Of a stretch of DNA of 64,000 nucleotides, positions 16,877 through 25,797 are shown piece after piece. Both the position numbers and the translations under genes were made by a program. The number at the start of each line of letters is the position of its first letter. Positions within the stretch are counted from its first letter, which is position 1. Source of the DNA: Cryobacterium breve (GTDB lineage: Bacteria > Actinomycetota > Actinomycetes > Actinomycetales > Microbacteriaceae); contig NZ_SOGJ01000021.1 in NCBI RefSeq assembly GCF_004402375.1, forward strand, positions 62,754 through 126,753, read 5' to 3'. The notes under the pieces are model-generated. The model had not been told where the DNA came from, made no database searches, and worked only from the letters and a program-made list of their open reading frames with translations.

Positions 16877-16924
16877 ACCTCAGTCAAGCGCGCCAGACGG
16901 GCTGCACCCGCGGGGCGCGCCGGG

Positions 16925-18415
16925 TCAGCGTTCTCCGGGCTCCCAAGCGGCGACGGATGCGACCGTGTCCAGCACCTGCGTGTGCCCGGCATCCGTCAGC
17001 TCGATCCGGAAGCTCGGTGAGCCCAGCGTGGTGGCCACAGTGAGCCGGGCCCTGGCATCGGCCCCGGACCAGAGGAGTTCGAGCCGATCGCCCGCGGTGG
17101 CAGACCAGGAGAAGTCGCCCGTGAACGCCGGGTGCGTGCTGCGCATGCGGGCCAGGCCGAGTTGGGCCCGGGTCACGTCGGTGGCGAGGGCGCTTTCGAC
17201 CTCCTCTGCCGTGTAGACGTGGCGGTTCACGTCGCGGCCGTTGCCGGTGCGTCCGAACAACTCGGTGTCGTCGAGACCGCCGAGCAGCCCCACATAGTAG
17301 ACCTGTGGGCGGCCGGGCAGGAAATGCTGAACGGCGCGTGCCACGAGGTAGGTTGTCTGCTCACCGCCGACGACGCTGAAGAAGGTTGCGTTGATCTGGT
17401 GCGGCAGGGTGAACCACTCCGGAATGACGGATGCGATGGCGGAGTGGCCATTCGTGGCGCGTTCCGCGCGCGCGAAGATATCGACCATCTCGGCCTGGGT
17501 CAGCAGACCGGGCTTGTCTCCGATGGGGCCGGCGTCGATGATGCCGATGCCGTCATGTGTGTCGAGCACCGTGATGGCGTTCGCGGGGCGGATCCGGAAC
17601 CAGTCCGCGAGGCGGTCGACGGTTCCGGTGCCGAGTGAGTGCAGCAGCAACGGTGCGAGGGCGAAGTCGTAGACGCGGTCGACCAGCGGAGCAATCGCCA
17701 GCTGTTGGCTGTGGTGTGCGTGCACCTCGACTAGTACCTCGAGTTTCTCCTCATGGGCCAGAGCGACGACCGTGCGAGTGAATTCCAGCGTTCGCTCGGT
17801 CATGAAGCTGTCTGTGCCGGGAGTTTTCACGGCGTAGCCGACGGCGTCGAGCCGCACGGTCGATACCCCGCCGCGGGCGAGCGTCTGCAGCACGCGCCGC
17901 AGGTAGGCGAGGGCGGCCGGGTGATTGACGTCCAGGTCGACCTGTGTGGGCATGAAGGTCGTCCAGACCAGGTGACGGCTGCCGTCCGCGCCCTGGTAAG
18001 CGGTGAACGGGAGACCGGGCCGGGGTCGGTAGAACGCCGCTATGTCGCTCTCGGTGCCACCGTTCGGGAACACGGTGTCGAAGGTGAGGAACATGCCCTC
18101 GTAGTCGGAGGCGGTGCCGCGGGCCAGCCAGTCGATGAACTCGACCGAGGAGGAGGACACGTGGTTGACGATCAGGTCCGCGGTGAGCCCGCGTGTGCCG
18201 GCTAGAGCACGCACATCGTCCCAGGTGCCGAGGCGGGCATCGACCGCCGCGTGGTCGATCGGGTCGAACCCGGCATCGGCGCCGTCGAAGGGAACGTAGA
18301 AGGGCAGCACGTGCACGCTGCCGAACGCTCGCAGCGGACCGTCAAGAAGGCTCTGCAGGTCGTGGATGGTGCCGCCCAGGCGATCGGCGTAGACGAGCAG
18401 CTCGACATTGGTCAT
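16925..18415 (-). CDS. Sucrose phosphorylase (GH13 subfamily 18)
   Basis: 496 residues. Cleaves sucrose with phosphate to alpha-glucose-1-phosphate and fructose, in the cytoplasm. Sequence closely follows the bifidobacterial enzyme: VELLVYADRLGG at the N-terminus, FDGADAGFDPIDH, nucleophile Asp in TVRLDAVGYAVK, acid/base Glu in VLVEVHAHH, transition-state Asp in VLDTHDGIGIID, and GRDVNRH near the end. The ATG at 18415 has GGAG five bases upstream; the in-frame GTG at 18421 does not. No transporter or LacI gene is adjacent; a 15-base palindrome lies about 180 bases upstream (18598-18612). It could also act on a phosphorylated sucrose analogue. Confidence 0.93.
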   Translation of the reverse strand: MTNVELLVYADRLGGTIHDLQSLLDGPLRAFGSVHVLPFYVPFDGADAGFDPIDHAAVDARLGTWDDVRALAGTRGLTADLIVNHVSSSSVEFIDWLARGTASDYEGMFLTFDTVFPNGGTESDIAAFYRPRPGLPFTAYQGADGSRHLVWTTFMPTQVDLDVNHPAALAYLRRVLQTLARGGVSTVRLDAVGYAVKTPGTDSFMTERTLEFTRTVVALAHEEKLEVLVEVHAHHSQQLAIAPLVDRVYDFALAPLLLHSLGTGTVDRLADWFRIRPANAITVLDTHDGIGIIDAGPIGDKPGLLTQAEMVDIFARAERATNGHSAIASVIPEWFTLPHQINATFFSVVGGEQTTYLVARAVQHFLPGRPQVYYVGLLGGLDDTELFGRTGNGRDVNRHVYTAEEVESALATDVTRAQLGLARMRSTHPAFTGDFSWSATAGDRLELLWSGADARARLTVATTLGSPSFRIELTDAGHTQVLDTVASVAAWEPGER

Positions 18416-18597
18416 GTTCACTCCGGTTCGATTCGGCGCAGCAGCGGACAGCGCCGATTCAGAAGTTACGGCACGCGGTGGGCCAGGGCAATTCCGTCGT
18501 CATCAGGCCGACGCATCCCCCGGCTATCGAACCGCCGCACCCCTACAGGTCGTCTTGGGTGGCGTTCCTGCGCTCGGTGGCGTCGGTCATCCGGGTG

Positions 18598-18612
18598 CGT
18601 GACCTGGTCACG
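18598..18612. promoter_or_regulatory. Perfect 15-base palindrome, candidate operator
   Basis: CGTGACCTGGTCACG is symmetrical around its central T with seven-base arms. It lies in the non-coding region about 180 bases upstream of the sucrose phosphorylase start. It could bind the TetR protein encoded to the right or a distant regulator. Distance from either start codon is long for a simple repressor site. Confidence 0.4.
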
Positions 18613-18660
18613 TTCCGCCATGTGCGTGTGCCGGTTCGAGCCAGGGTGGGGCCGTGACCT

Positions 18661-18888
18661 TCACTGCACCGCGGACCATGCGCATGGCCCAGCCGGAGGG
18701 GCGAGGGCCTCCTCGTCGGTGTGGAAGGCGTCCGACGTGCTCTTGGGCAACAGCGATGCGTAGAAGCGGCAGCGGAGTTTGCCGGCGACCTCCGGCGTCA
18801 GCAGGTCCGACACGGGCACGATGCGGCGCGTTCCCGGTCGGGTCGGAACCCCCGCGCCACGGCGGCGTGGTCGTCGGGCCGGTCCCAT
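18661..18888 (-). pseudogene. Possible NUDIX-hydrolase remnant
   Basis: A 75-codon open frame contains RIVPVSDLLTPEVAGK and CRFYASLLPKSTSDAFHT followed by DEEAL. This order (TPE, RFY, LP, EE) is like the C-terminal half of NUDIX proteins that act on CoA or nucleotide diphosphates. The NUDIX box itself is absent and the ends are low-complexity, so if real it is a fragment. Weak support. Confidence 0.25.
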
Positions 18889-18959
18889 CGGGCGTACTCT
18901 ACGGTCGCGGGGTGGCTTCGCAGCGGATGGTTCGTATTCCGTGATAATTTCTCCAGACC

Positions 18960-19706
18960 ATGCCAGAACTGCCTACTACTGCTGTCGCCGCTGCCGCCTC
19001 CCGCCCAGTCGAGCCGCCGCGGACCCAGCGCCAGCTTTCCCGGGTCGAGGTCGCCGATATCGCGGTTCGACTATTTCAGGAGCACGGCTACGAGGCCACC
19101 AGCACCGTGGACATCGCTGAGGCGGCCGGAGTCTCCCGCAGCACGTTCTTCCGGCAGTTCCGGTCAAAAGACGACGTGATCTTCGCCGACCACGACGATC
19201 TGGTCGCCCGCATCGAGGACTACTTCGCTGCGACTCATCCCGATCCCTGGCTGGCCGTGTGCGAGGCTGCCACCATGGTCTTCGAGCGCTTCCGCGAGCG
19301 GCTAGAGATTGTGCGTATCCGGGACCGGGTCCTGCGAGACACCCCTGTGCTGCGCGACCGGGAAACTGTCATGGCCATCCGGTACGAACGGATGTTCGCC
19401 AGTTATTTGCGCAGCACCGTGCCGGGCGTGCCGCCTCTGACCGCGATCCGGTTCGCAGCGGCGGTGACCGCCACCCATAATTTCGTGCTGCGGCGGCTGA
19501 TCCGGGCCGACGACAACGTGGGCCCGTTCTCGTTGGCCACCGAACTCGCCGAGGTGCGACGGTTCTTCCACCCGGATGCCGTGGCGTCTGATTCCGAGGT
19601 GCGATCCATGGGCGACGTGGTCGTCGCCGTCTTCCCGGCCGCAACGGATCCCGCGGAGTTGGCTCGTGCAATCGAGGAGCGCTTACGCACCCAGGCGCCC
19701 CGCTGA
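18960..19706 (+). CDS. TetR-family transcriptional regulator
   Basis: 248 residues. The N-terminal DNA-binding domain is clear (VADIAVRLFQEHGYEATSTV, DIAEAAGVSRSTFFRQF, KDDVIF), followed by an all-helical ligand domain. The first ~25 residues are a low-complexity extension. It lies directly upstream of a promoter with two ACTG-N5-CAG motifs and of beta-oxidation genes, so it probably represses fatty-acid or acyl-CoA catabolism in response to an acyl-CoA; the ligand is inferred from the neighbours only. A GATAAT box 12 bases before the ATG suggests a very short leader. Confidence 0.88.
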   Translation: MPELPTTAVAAAASRPVEPPRTQRQLSRVEVADIAVRLFQEHGYEATSTVDIAEAAGVSRSTFFRQFRSKDDVIFADHDDLVARIEDYFAATHPDPWLAVCEAATMVFERFRERLEIVRIRDRVLRDTPVLRDRETVMAIRYERMFASYLRSTVPGVPPLTAIRFAAAVTATHNFVLRRLIRADDNVGPFSLATELAEVRRFFHPDAVASDSEVRSMGDVVVAVFPAATDPAELARAIEERLRTQAPR

Positions 19707-19707
19707 G

Positions 19708-19748
19708 ACTGAATACCAGTTGACCTGGGACTGAGTGTCAGCTAAAAC
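19708..19748 (+). promoter_or_regulatory. Sigma-70-type promoter with two operator-like half-palindromes
   Basis: TTGACC (19720-19725) and TAAAAC (19743-19748) are separated by 17 bases, a good vegetative promoter. ACTG-N5-CAGT (19708-19720) touches the -35 box and ACTG-N5-CAGC (19730-19742) fills the spacer, with centres 22 bases apart (two helical turns). This is the arrangement expected for a repressor binding twice on one DNA face. The adjacent TetR is the natural candidate. A GTG with AAGGGGG upstream follows at 19788. Confidence 0.6.
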
Positions 19749-19787
19749 TTGTACCTAGGCATTTTCTGACCGGCGCAAGGGGGCACC

Positions 19788-20410
19788 GTGCGCTCTGGGC
19801 TGAGCATTCGAGTCGGCGTCACCACTCGACGGGCCGGTGGTCGCCGATTCGCTTTGCTGGCTTTCGCACCTCCACCGGGCATGATCCTGTCGTGGACCGG
19901 GGAAGCGCTCGAGGCTCTCGGCAGCGCCGTGCGCTTGATCGACACCAGCCAGGTCGATGCCTGCGACCGTGGTGTCGCGGACGTGGCCCTCGATGGCGAG
20001 GGCTCCCTCGAGGCGTCCTTGGCCTGGGCCGCGCGGACGCTCGCCGAACCGCGGACGCTCGTGGCGGCATCCGCGGCGGCACCCTACGTCTGGGACCCGG
20101 CGGTCGTGCGTGCCGGGGTCGCCCGCCGGATCTCCGGGGACATCCCCGCGGTCGACGCAACCCCCGCACTGACCCGCACGGCCACGCGCCTGGCCCGGGG
20201 AGCGGATCCGGTGCAGGCCGAAACCGTGGCGGTGTTCGGCGCGCTGCTGCACAGCGATGAGTGCCCCGCCGCCGACATCGATGCCTACATGATCCTCGGG
20301 GCGAACTATCCGCGCCACACCGGCGGGCTGACCCCGCTGCTCGACCGCTCGGGGCCTCCATGGCTGTGCGCGGCGCCCTGTTCCACCCGGCCGGCGTTGC
20401 CGGCCTGTGA
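19788..20410 (+). pseudogene. Beta-oxidation multifunctional-enzyme-like protein, probably frameshifted
   Basis: The frame from GTG 19788 (AAGGGGG four bases before) encodes about 188 residues and then loses sense. The middle resembles the hydratase/linker end of FadB-type enzymes (EASLAWAARTLAEPR, then ETVAVFGALLHSDECPA). The end resembles the last helix region of 3-hydroxyacyl-CoA dehydrogenase (DIDAYMILGANYPRHTGG, LTPLLDRSG). At the GGGG run near 20351-20354 one missing G would restore SMAVRGALFHPAGVAGL and a stop at 20408-20410, just before the next gene's ribosome site. As read, the frame runs on to 20480 with unrelated residues. It is much shorter than FadB (~700), so it is either a truncated gene or a small domain protein. 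Confidence 0.42.
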
Positions 20411-20442
20411 CCTTCGAAGCCGTCCTCCACGAAAGGGAATCC

Positions 20443-21624
20443 GTGCCCGACTACGACGTATCCATACCCCTCGACACTGACTACTACAATATTTTCGCTG
20501 ACGTCCCCGAGGCCGACAGGGCCTTCTGGGACCGCGCCCGCAGCTTCGCCACGGAGTCCCTGGACGAACTGACCGAAGCCTGGGACAAGGCCGAGTACCC
20601 GCTGCACCTGGTGCGGCGGCTCGGCGAACTCGATCTCCTCACCGACGGGGTCGTCGGCCCAGGGTTGAGCCCCATGTCGCCGCTCGCGGCCGGCCTCGTC
20701 AACATGGAGATCTCCCGCGGAGACGGCTCGATGGGAACCGTTGTCGCCGTGCAGGGCGGTCTGGCTCTGCGCAGCATCGCCCTCTTCGGCAGCCCGGAGC
20801 AGCAGGAACGCTGGCTGGTGCCGCTGGCCCGCGCCGAGAAGCTCGGCGCCTTCGCGCTGACTGAACCCGACCACGGCTCCGATTCGGTTGGCCTGGAGAC
20901 CACCGCGCAGCGCGACGGAGTCGACTGGGTGCTGAACGGCGAGAAGAAGTGGATCGGCAACGGCTCGGTGGGCGACGTCACGGTGGTCTGGGCCCGCGAC
21001 GACGACGGCAATGTGCGCGGGTTCCTGGTGGAACAGGACACCCCCGGGTACCACGCCGAGACCATCACCGGGAAAGGTTCCCTGCGCGCCATCCACCAGG
21101 CCCGGATCACCCTCACGGATGTCCGGATCCCGCAGGACGCCGTGCTGCCAGGCACCCACACGTTCAAGGATGCCTCTGCGGTGCTCTTCGCCACCCGACT
21201 CGGAGTGGCCTGGTCGGCCCTCGGCCACGCCACGGCGGTGTTCGAGGCTTCGCTCAACTACTCGACCCAGCGCATCCAGTTCGGCAAGCCGCTCGCCGGC
21301 TTCCAACTCGTGCAGGAGCGCCTGACCACGATGCTGTCCCGGCTCACCTCGATGCAGTTGCACTGCCTGCGCCTGGCCGAGCTCGATGCTGCCGGAACGC
21401 TGCGGCCGATCCAAGCGTCATTGGCGAAGTACCACAACACCCGGGCAGCGCGGGAGATCGCATCGATGGCCAGGGACATGCTCGGAGGCAACGGAATCCT
21501 CCTCGAGAACCACGTCATCCAGCACCTCGCCGACATCGAGTCGCTGCACACTTACGAGGGCACCGAGAGCGTTCAGTCCCTCCTGATCGGGAGGGACCTG
21601 ACCGGCATCAGCGCATTCCGGTGA
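20443..21624 (+). CDS. Acyl-CoA dehydrogenase (glutaryl-CoA dehydrogenase-like)
   Basis: FAD-dependent dehydrogenase, 393 residues, introducing a double bond in an acyl-CoA. N-terminal helical domain, then the FAD/substrate motifs AFALTEPDHGSDSVGLETTA and EKKWIGNGSVGDVTVVWA, and the C-terminal helices with the catalytic glutamate in SLHTYEGTESVQSLLIGRDL, placed as in glutaryl-CoA and short-chain members. GTG at 20443 has AGGGA four bases before it; an in-frame GTG at 20407 lacks one. It is likely cotranscribed with the FadB-like frame and controlled by the upstream TetR. Exact chain specificity cannot be read. Confidence 0.9.
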   Translation: MPDYDVSIPLDTDYYNIFADVPEADRAFWDRARSFATESLDELTEAWDKAEYPLHLVRRLGELDLLTDGVVGPGLSPMSPLAAGLVNMEISRGDGSMGTVVAVQGGLALRSIALFGSPEQQERWLVPLARAEKLGAFALTEPDHGSDSVGLETTAQRDGVDWVLNGEKKWIGNGSVGDVTVVWARDDDGNVRGFLVEQDTPGYHAETITGKGSLRAIHQARITLTDVRIPQDAVLPGTHTFKDASAVLFATRLGVAWSALGHATAVFEASLNYSTQRIQFGKPLAGFQLVQERLTTMLSRLTSMQLHCLRLAELDAAGTLRPIQASLAKYHNTRAAREIASMARDMLGGNGILLENHVIQHLADIESLHTYEGTESVQSLLIGRDLTGISAFR

Positions 21625-22124
21625 CCCGAGGGCCAGACCCCGCGCCGTACGGCGCCGAACGACGCCGCTGCACCACCGAGGGGCTTTTCACAGGGTTCGT
21701 TGCCCCAGCTCTAATCCGTCGAGCAGTTTTCGAGTGGGCGTGGACTGGAATTCTTCGGGAAAGCGAACGCGGATTGGGATGGCTCAGCTCCGTTGAATTT
21801 CCACAGCGACGGCATGCTCTTCGCCACCGAAACCATCCGCGCCGAAGACCGCGTCGATGACCTGGTGACCGGCATCGACCAGGGCGGCGACGTCGCCGAA
21901 CGCGCCAGGACCGTCCGCAACCCCCGGAAAGATTCCGTGATGCGAATGGGCGACGGCGGCGGCTTGGCTGTTTTTCGCAAGATCGTCCCCAGTCCATAGA
22001 ACCTAGAGCTGCAGGCGCAACTTGACCAGACCTAAGAGGGGACCTAGTGTCCGCTTCCTGGTATCCGAACGAAAAGCCTGCAATCAGAACGTGACGAGGA
22101 ATGGGGAGATGTTTGTCGGAGAGA
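21625..22124. other. Intergenic stretch between convergent units, no supported gene
   Basis: Separates the acyl-CoA dehydrogenase gene from the end of the leftward fucose operon. Short open frames occur on both strands around 21711-21999, but none has a ribosome site, a recognisable motif or consistent codon bias, so I regard it as decayed or non-coding. No clear terminator hairpin was found. Confidence 0.45.
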
Positions 22125-23168
22125 CTACTTCGGCGTGGGGGCGTCGGCACGGATAAGGCCCTCCGCCGCCAGTTCTGCCCAGAGGTCGCCAGGGATTTTC
22201 ACATCAAACAGCGACACGTTGCGCTCTACCTGCTCAGACGAACGAGCTCCCACGCACACCGTTGAAACTGCCGGATGCCCAAGTGAAAACTGAATGGCAG
22301 CGGCAGGCAATGGCACGGAATGCCGCTCGCAGATATCTGCAATGCCGTTCACACGATCAACCATCTCCCTGGTGGCGGGGCTGTAGTCGTAGGTCGCGTT
22401 TGGTGCCGGTCGCATCTGTGCAAGGATCCCGGAGTTGAAGACAGCCGCCGCGACGATCGATACGCCGTGTCCGGTTGCGGCCGGTAGGAGGTCATCGAGC
22501 GCCCTCTGGTCGAGGAGGGTATAGCGACCCGCGCACATGATGACGTCGAGGCTCGTGTTCAGGGTGAATTCAGCCAGCATCTCGGACTGGTTCATCCCTG
22601 CACCGAAGGATCTGATGATGCCTTGTGCCCTCAGCTCGTCGAGGGCGGGGAACGCTTCATCCAGCGCCTCCCTGTAGTAGTCGTCGGGGTCGTGGACAAA
22701 CACGATGTCGAGGTAGTCCAACCCCAGCCTGATGAGACTCTCCTCCACTGAGCGCACCACGCCGTCGCGGCTGTAGTCGCGTCGGCGGGTGAGTGGCGAG
22801 ACGACATCGTAGCCTTCGGGGTCTGCCTGTCGGCCAGCCGGGTTTGTCACAAGTAGGCGGCCGACCTTTGTCGAAATGATGAAGTCTTCCCGGGGTCTGC
22901 CGGTCAGGGCGGCACCGAGTCGCTCCTCCCCGAGCCCCAGTCCGTAGTGCGGGGCGACATCGAAGTAGCGAATTCCTGCATCCCACGCCGCATCGATGGC
23001 CTGGTGGGCAGCCTGGTCCGTGACGCGATGCCCAAGGTTGGCGATTGGCGCGGCGCCGAAGGAATACGGTCCTACGTGGAGGCCACCTCGGCCGAGTGGC
23101 CGAGCGGCACTCTCGGCGACTGGGGCCGAACGCCCTCCGTTCAGGGCAGATTCTGTTGGCTTCAACAT
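22125..23168 (-). CDS. Aldo/keto reductase, probable L-fucose 1-dehydrogenase
   Basis: 347 residues, NAD(P)-dependent TIM-barrel enzyme. Catalytic tetrad residues can be placed: Asp/Tyr in YFDVAPHYGLGLGEERLG, Lys in ISTKVGRLL, His in DIVFVHDPDDYY. It matches the D-threo-aldose/L-fucose dehydrogenase branch, which oxidises the sugar to its 1,5-lactone. GAGGAG lies five bases before the ATG. It is the last gene of the leftward operon, immediately after the lactonase gene, which fits the first two steps of the oxidative L-fucose pathway. A pyridoxal dehydrogenase role, known for relatives, is less likely in this setting. Confidence 0.83.
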   Translation of the reverse strand: MLKPTESALNGGRSAPVAESAARPLGRGGLHVGPYSFGAAPIANLGHRVTDQAAHQAIDAAWDAGIRYFDVAPHYGLGLGEERLGAALTGRPREDFIISTKVGRLLVTNPAGRQADPEGYDVVSPLTRRRDYSRDGVVRSVEESLIRLGLDYLDIVFVHDPDDYYREALDEAFPALDELRAQGIIRSFGAGMNQSEMLAEFTLNTSLDVIMCAGRYTLLDQRALDDLLPAATGHGVSIVAAAVFNSGILAQMRPAPNATYDYSPATREMVDRVNGIADICERHSVPLPAAAIQFSLGHPAVSTVCVGARSSEQVERNVSLFDVKIPGDLWAELAAEGLIRADAPTPK

Positions 23169-23207
23169 GTCATCTCCTCATCGTTTCTTTGGTGACGGGC
23201 AGCCGCG

Positions 23208-24080
23208 TCAGGCGAGCCCATACACTCGAGCTGCAGTGCCTCCGAACAGTGCGCTGCGCTCGGTCATTGACAGCGTCGAGGCGGCCCGGGCCGCGAGCTC
23301 GAAAACCTCGTCGTAACTCGCTGCGAGCAGGCAGACGGGCCAATCTGAGCCGAAGAGGGCTCTTTCGGCACCGAATGTGTCGAGCACCGCGAGTGCATAA
23401 GACTCGACAGGCTGGGAGCGCCACGTCGCCCAGGAGGCTTGAGTGACGAGACCCGAGAGTTTGCAGGTGACCTGCTCGTGCGATGCCAGCCGCGTTATCC
23501 AGTCCCGCCAACTGTCCCCTTCCCCGGAATGAATCGACGGTTTTCCCGCGTGATCGAGAATTAGTGGCAGATCTGGGAGTAGCTCGGCCAGCCGGATGGC
23601 GGCCGCAGCTTCTCGGCGACCCATGAGCAGCTCGAAAACCAACCCCGCGTCCTGCACCGCCTTCAGTCCGCGGAGCACATCATCTCGAAGCAGCCAGGCG
23701 GGGTCGGACTCGTCCTGTACCTGATGCCGGATGCCGACGAGCTGACCGGGCCGCGCTTTCAGCCCCACCAGGGTGTCAGCCGCATCGTTCTGGGTCAGGT
23801 CTATCCAGCCCACGACCCCGGCGACCATGTTTTGCCACGAACTGATGTCCAGGAGGTCATGGGTCTCTTCGATATCGGGAGTCGCCTGCACGACAACCGA
23901 CTTGGTGACTGGTGTGCGCGCTGAAGCCGCTGCCAGATCGCGGGCATCGAACCGGCGAACGATCGGGGCGACAGACTCATCCATCCATGCGTAGGTTCGC
24001 ACCGCCGGGTCCCAGAGGTGGTGGTGCGCATCGACAGTCGATGGTCCCGTCGAGTCGGGCTCGCCAAGCCGAATGTCCAT
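23208..24080 (-). CDS. Amidohydrolase family, probable L-fucono-1,5-lactonase
   Basis: 290 residues of the COG3618 metal-dependent hydrolase group. N-terminal metal motif VDAHHHLWDP, later LVGIRHQVQDE, LPLILDHAGKPSI (His/Asp), KLSGLVTQA and LFGSDWPVCLL, all typical of sugar lactonases of this group. Expected to open L-fucono-lactone to L-fuconate in the cytoplasm. GGAG lies five bases before the ATG. It sits between the SDR and the aldo/keto dehydrogenase genes of the same operon. Confidence 0.85.
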   Translation of the reverse strand: MDIRLGEPDSTGPSTVDAHHHLWDPAVRTYAWMDESVAPIVRRFDARDLAAASARTPVTKSVVVQATPDIEETHDLLDISSWQNMVAGVVGWIDLTQNDAADTLVGLKARPGQLVGIRHQVQDESDPAWLLRDDVLRGLKAVQDAGLVFELLMGRREAAAAIRLAELLPDLPLILDHAGKPSIHSGEGDSWRDWITRLASHEQVTCKLSGLVTQASWATWRSQPVESYALAVLDTFGAERALFGSDWPVCLLAASYDEVFELAARAASTLSMTERSALFGGTAARVYGLA

Positions 24081-24134
24081 CCGAACTCCAGTGTTCGACA
24101 GAAAGGGAAAGAAGGGAAAGAGGGAGGGTGGCTG

Positions 24135-24893
24135 TCAGCGGGTCCGGGGCCGGAGCGAGTACATCCCGCCATCGACGGCGAGTACGACGCCGTTCGTGCT
24201 CCCCGACGTCGGGGACGCGAGATACGCGACAGCTTCGGCAACCTCACTGGGACGCACGAGACGTCCCGTCGGCTGGCGGCTCTCGAGTGCGGCACGCTCC
24301 GCTTTCGGATCCGATGAGCTGTCGAGCAGACGCCCTACCCATGGCGTGTCGGCCGTTCCCGGTGCAACTGCATTGACTCGGATGCCGTCCTGCAGGCAGT
24401 CCGTTGCGACCGCAAGTGTCATAGCTTGGATGGCGCCTTTTGAGGCGGAATACAGTGCGCGTTGGGGAAGCCCGGCCCATGCGGCGATTGATGTGGTGAA
24501 GACGATCGCCCCACTTGGCGATTGGCGTAGATAGGGCATCGCTGCTCGCACCGTCCGCGCGGATCCGATGACGTTGACGTTCAGCACGCGCATCCACTCC
24601 GCGTCATCATTTGCCTCGATGTCGCCCTGAGCTCCGATACCGGCATTGGCGACTACGACATCGAGGCGCCCCGCATCCGCCACCACGGCGTCAATGGCTG
24701 ATCGAACGCTGTCGTCGGTTCCGACGTCGCAATGGACACCACGCAGTGGCTTGGAGACCGAACCCTCGTTCAGGTCCAAGCAATAGACGCGTGCACCGCG
24801 CGACGCAAGTTCCTCAGCGATGGCCTTGCCGAGCCCGGAGGCGCCGCCGGTGACGGCGGCGACGAGGCCCTCATAACTTTTCTGGATGCTCAT
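24135..24893 (-). CDS. Short-chain dehydrogenase, probable 2-keto-3-deoxy-L-fuconate dehydrogenase
   Basis: 252-residue classical SDR. Cofactor motif TGGASGLGKAIA, then VANAGIGA, catalytic Ser in VFTTSIAAW, YSASKGAIQ with catalytic Tyr/Lys, and VNAVAPGTADTPWV. Asp in YCLDLNEG after the second strand predicts NAD+ preference. In the oxidative fucose route it oxidises the C4 hydroxyl to give 2,4-diketo-3-deoxy-L-fuconate, the substrate of the hydrolase encoded just upstream. The two genes overlap (stop/start ATGA at 24890-24893), which supports sequential function. Confidence 0.85.
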   Translation of the reverse strand: MSIQKSYEGLVAAVTGGASGLGKAIAEELASRGARVYCLDLNEGSVSKPLRGVHCDVGTDDSVRSAIDAVVADAGRLDVVVANAGIGAQGDIEANDDAEWMRVLNVNVIGSARTVRAAMPYLRQSPSGAIVFTTSIAAWAGLPQRALYSASKGAIQAMTLAVATDCLQDGIRVNAVAPGTADTPWVGRLLDSSSDPKAERAALESRQPTGRLVRPSEVAEAVAYLASPTSGSTNGVVLAVDGGMYSLRPRTR

Positions 24894-25762
24894 TGTGCAC
24901 TTCCCTGTACGACGTGCTGACGTTGAGTTCCAAGATGGTCAATACCGCACTGAACGAGATCTCCGGGAGCAAGGTAGGGAAAGCGCCCAGACAACGCGAC
25001 TCCCTCGGGAGTCCCCGTATTGATGATGTCTCCGGGCTCGAGCACCATGTACTGGCTGAGTTCGTAGACGACCTGGGCAACGTCCAGGATGAGGTCGTCC
25101 GTAGTGGAGTCCTGCCGCGCCTCGCCATTGACAGAGGAACGTAGGCGGAGACCTGCACCCAACCCGAGTTCTGCTGTCGGCACGAGCCACGGACCAAGCG
25201 GGTTGAACGTTTCCGCGCACTTGCCTTTACTCCACTGGCCGCCAGAGATATCCAGTTGATACTCCCTCTCGGAGACGTCATTGGACACTGTGAAGCCTGC
25301 AATGTAATGCGCGGCTTCCTCTTTGGATGCCAGGTAGCGCGCGCGTCTGCCGACAACTAATGCGAGCTCCACTTCCCAGTCGGTTCTTGTTGACCCCGGT
25401 GGAATGCGCACGTCGTCGAAGGGCCCGACGACGGTATTCGGATGTTTCAGAAATATGACTGTGCGCGTCGGGGGTGAAGAGCCGGATTCTGCTGCGTGGG
25501 CTGCGTAGTTCATTCCGACGCAGATCACGGCGCCTGGTCGGGCGACGGGCGCCCCGATCCGCAGACCTGTGCCGTCGGCAGGGTCGTCCATCACGGTCAG
25601 GTTTCCGGCTTCGAGGGCTGCGGCGACCTCAGCGACGCCGCAACGCTCGAGAAATGCCCCATCGATATCGGGGGTCAGCGGCATCAGATCGTATAGAACG
25701 TCGTCGTCTGACAGGACGGCCGGTCTTTCCCGGCCAGGCGGCCCCAAACGCATAAGTCTCAC
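24890..25762 (-). CDS. Fumarylacetoacetate-hydrolase family, probable diketo-deoxyfuconate hydrolase
   Basis: 290 residues. N-terminal cap domain, then the FAH fold with ICVGMNYAAHAAE, FLKHPNTVVGPFDDVRIP, the metal ligands in DWEVELALVVG, and NDVSEREYQ, KCAETFNPLGPWLV and NTGTPEGVALSG. In the L-fucose pathway this hydrolase cleaves 2,4-diketo-3-deoxy-L-fuconate to pyruvate and L-lactate. GTG at 25762 has AAGGGA five bases before. Located 35 bases downstream of the GntR gene on the same strand, so probably cotranscribed with it. Family members have several diketo acid substrates, so the assignment depends on the cluster. Confidence 0.84.
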   Translation of the reverse strand: MRLMRLGPPGRERPAVLSDDDVLYDLMPLTPDIDGAFLERCGVAEVAAALEAGNLTVMDDPADGTGLRIGAPVARPGAVICVGMNYAAHAAESGSSPPTRTVIFLKHPNTVVGPFDDVRIPPGSTRTDWEVELALVVGRRARYLASKEEAAHYIAGFTVSNDVSEREYQLDISGGQWSKGKCAETFNPLGPWLVPTAELGLGAGLRLRSSVNGEARQDSTTDDLILDVAQVVYELSQYMVLEPGDIINTGTPEGVALSGRFPYLAPGDLVQCGIDHLGTQRQHVVQGSAQ

Positions 25763-25797
25763 AGGGATCCCTTCACTTCATCGTGTGGTCTTGGCCT

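Larger units (their letters stand above)
18416..18959. other. Divergent intergenic region with operator-like palindrome and gene remnant
   Basis: Lies between the leftward sucrose phosphorylase and the rightward TetR gene. It holds the palindrome at 18598-18612, a possible decayed NUDIX-like frame at 18661-18888 on the minus strand, and a GATAAT box at 18943-18948, 12 bases before the TetR ATG, which could be its -10 element. No intact gene is supported. Confidence 0.5.
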
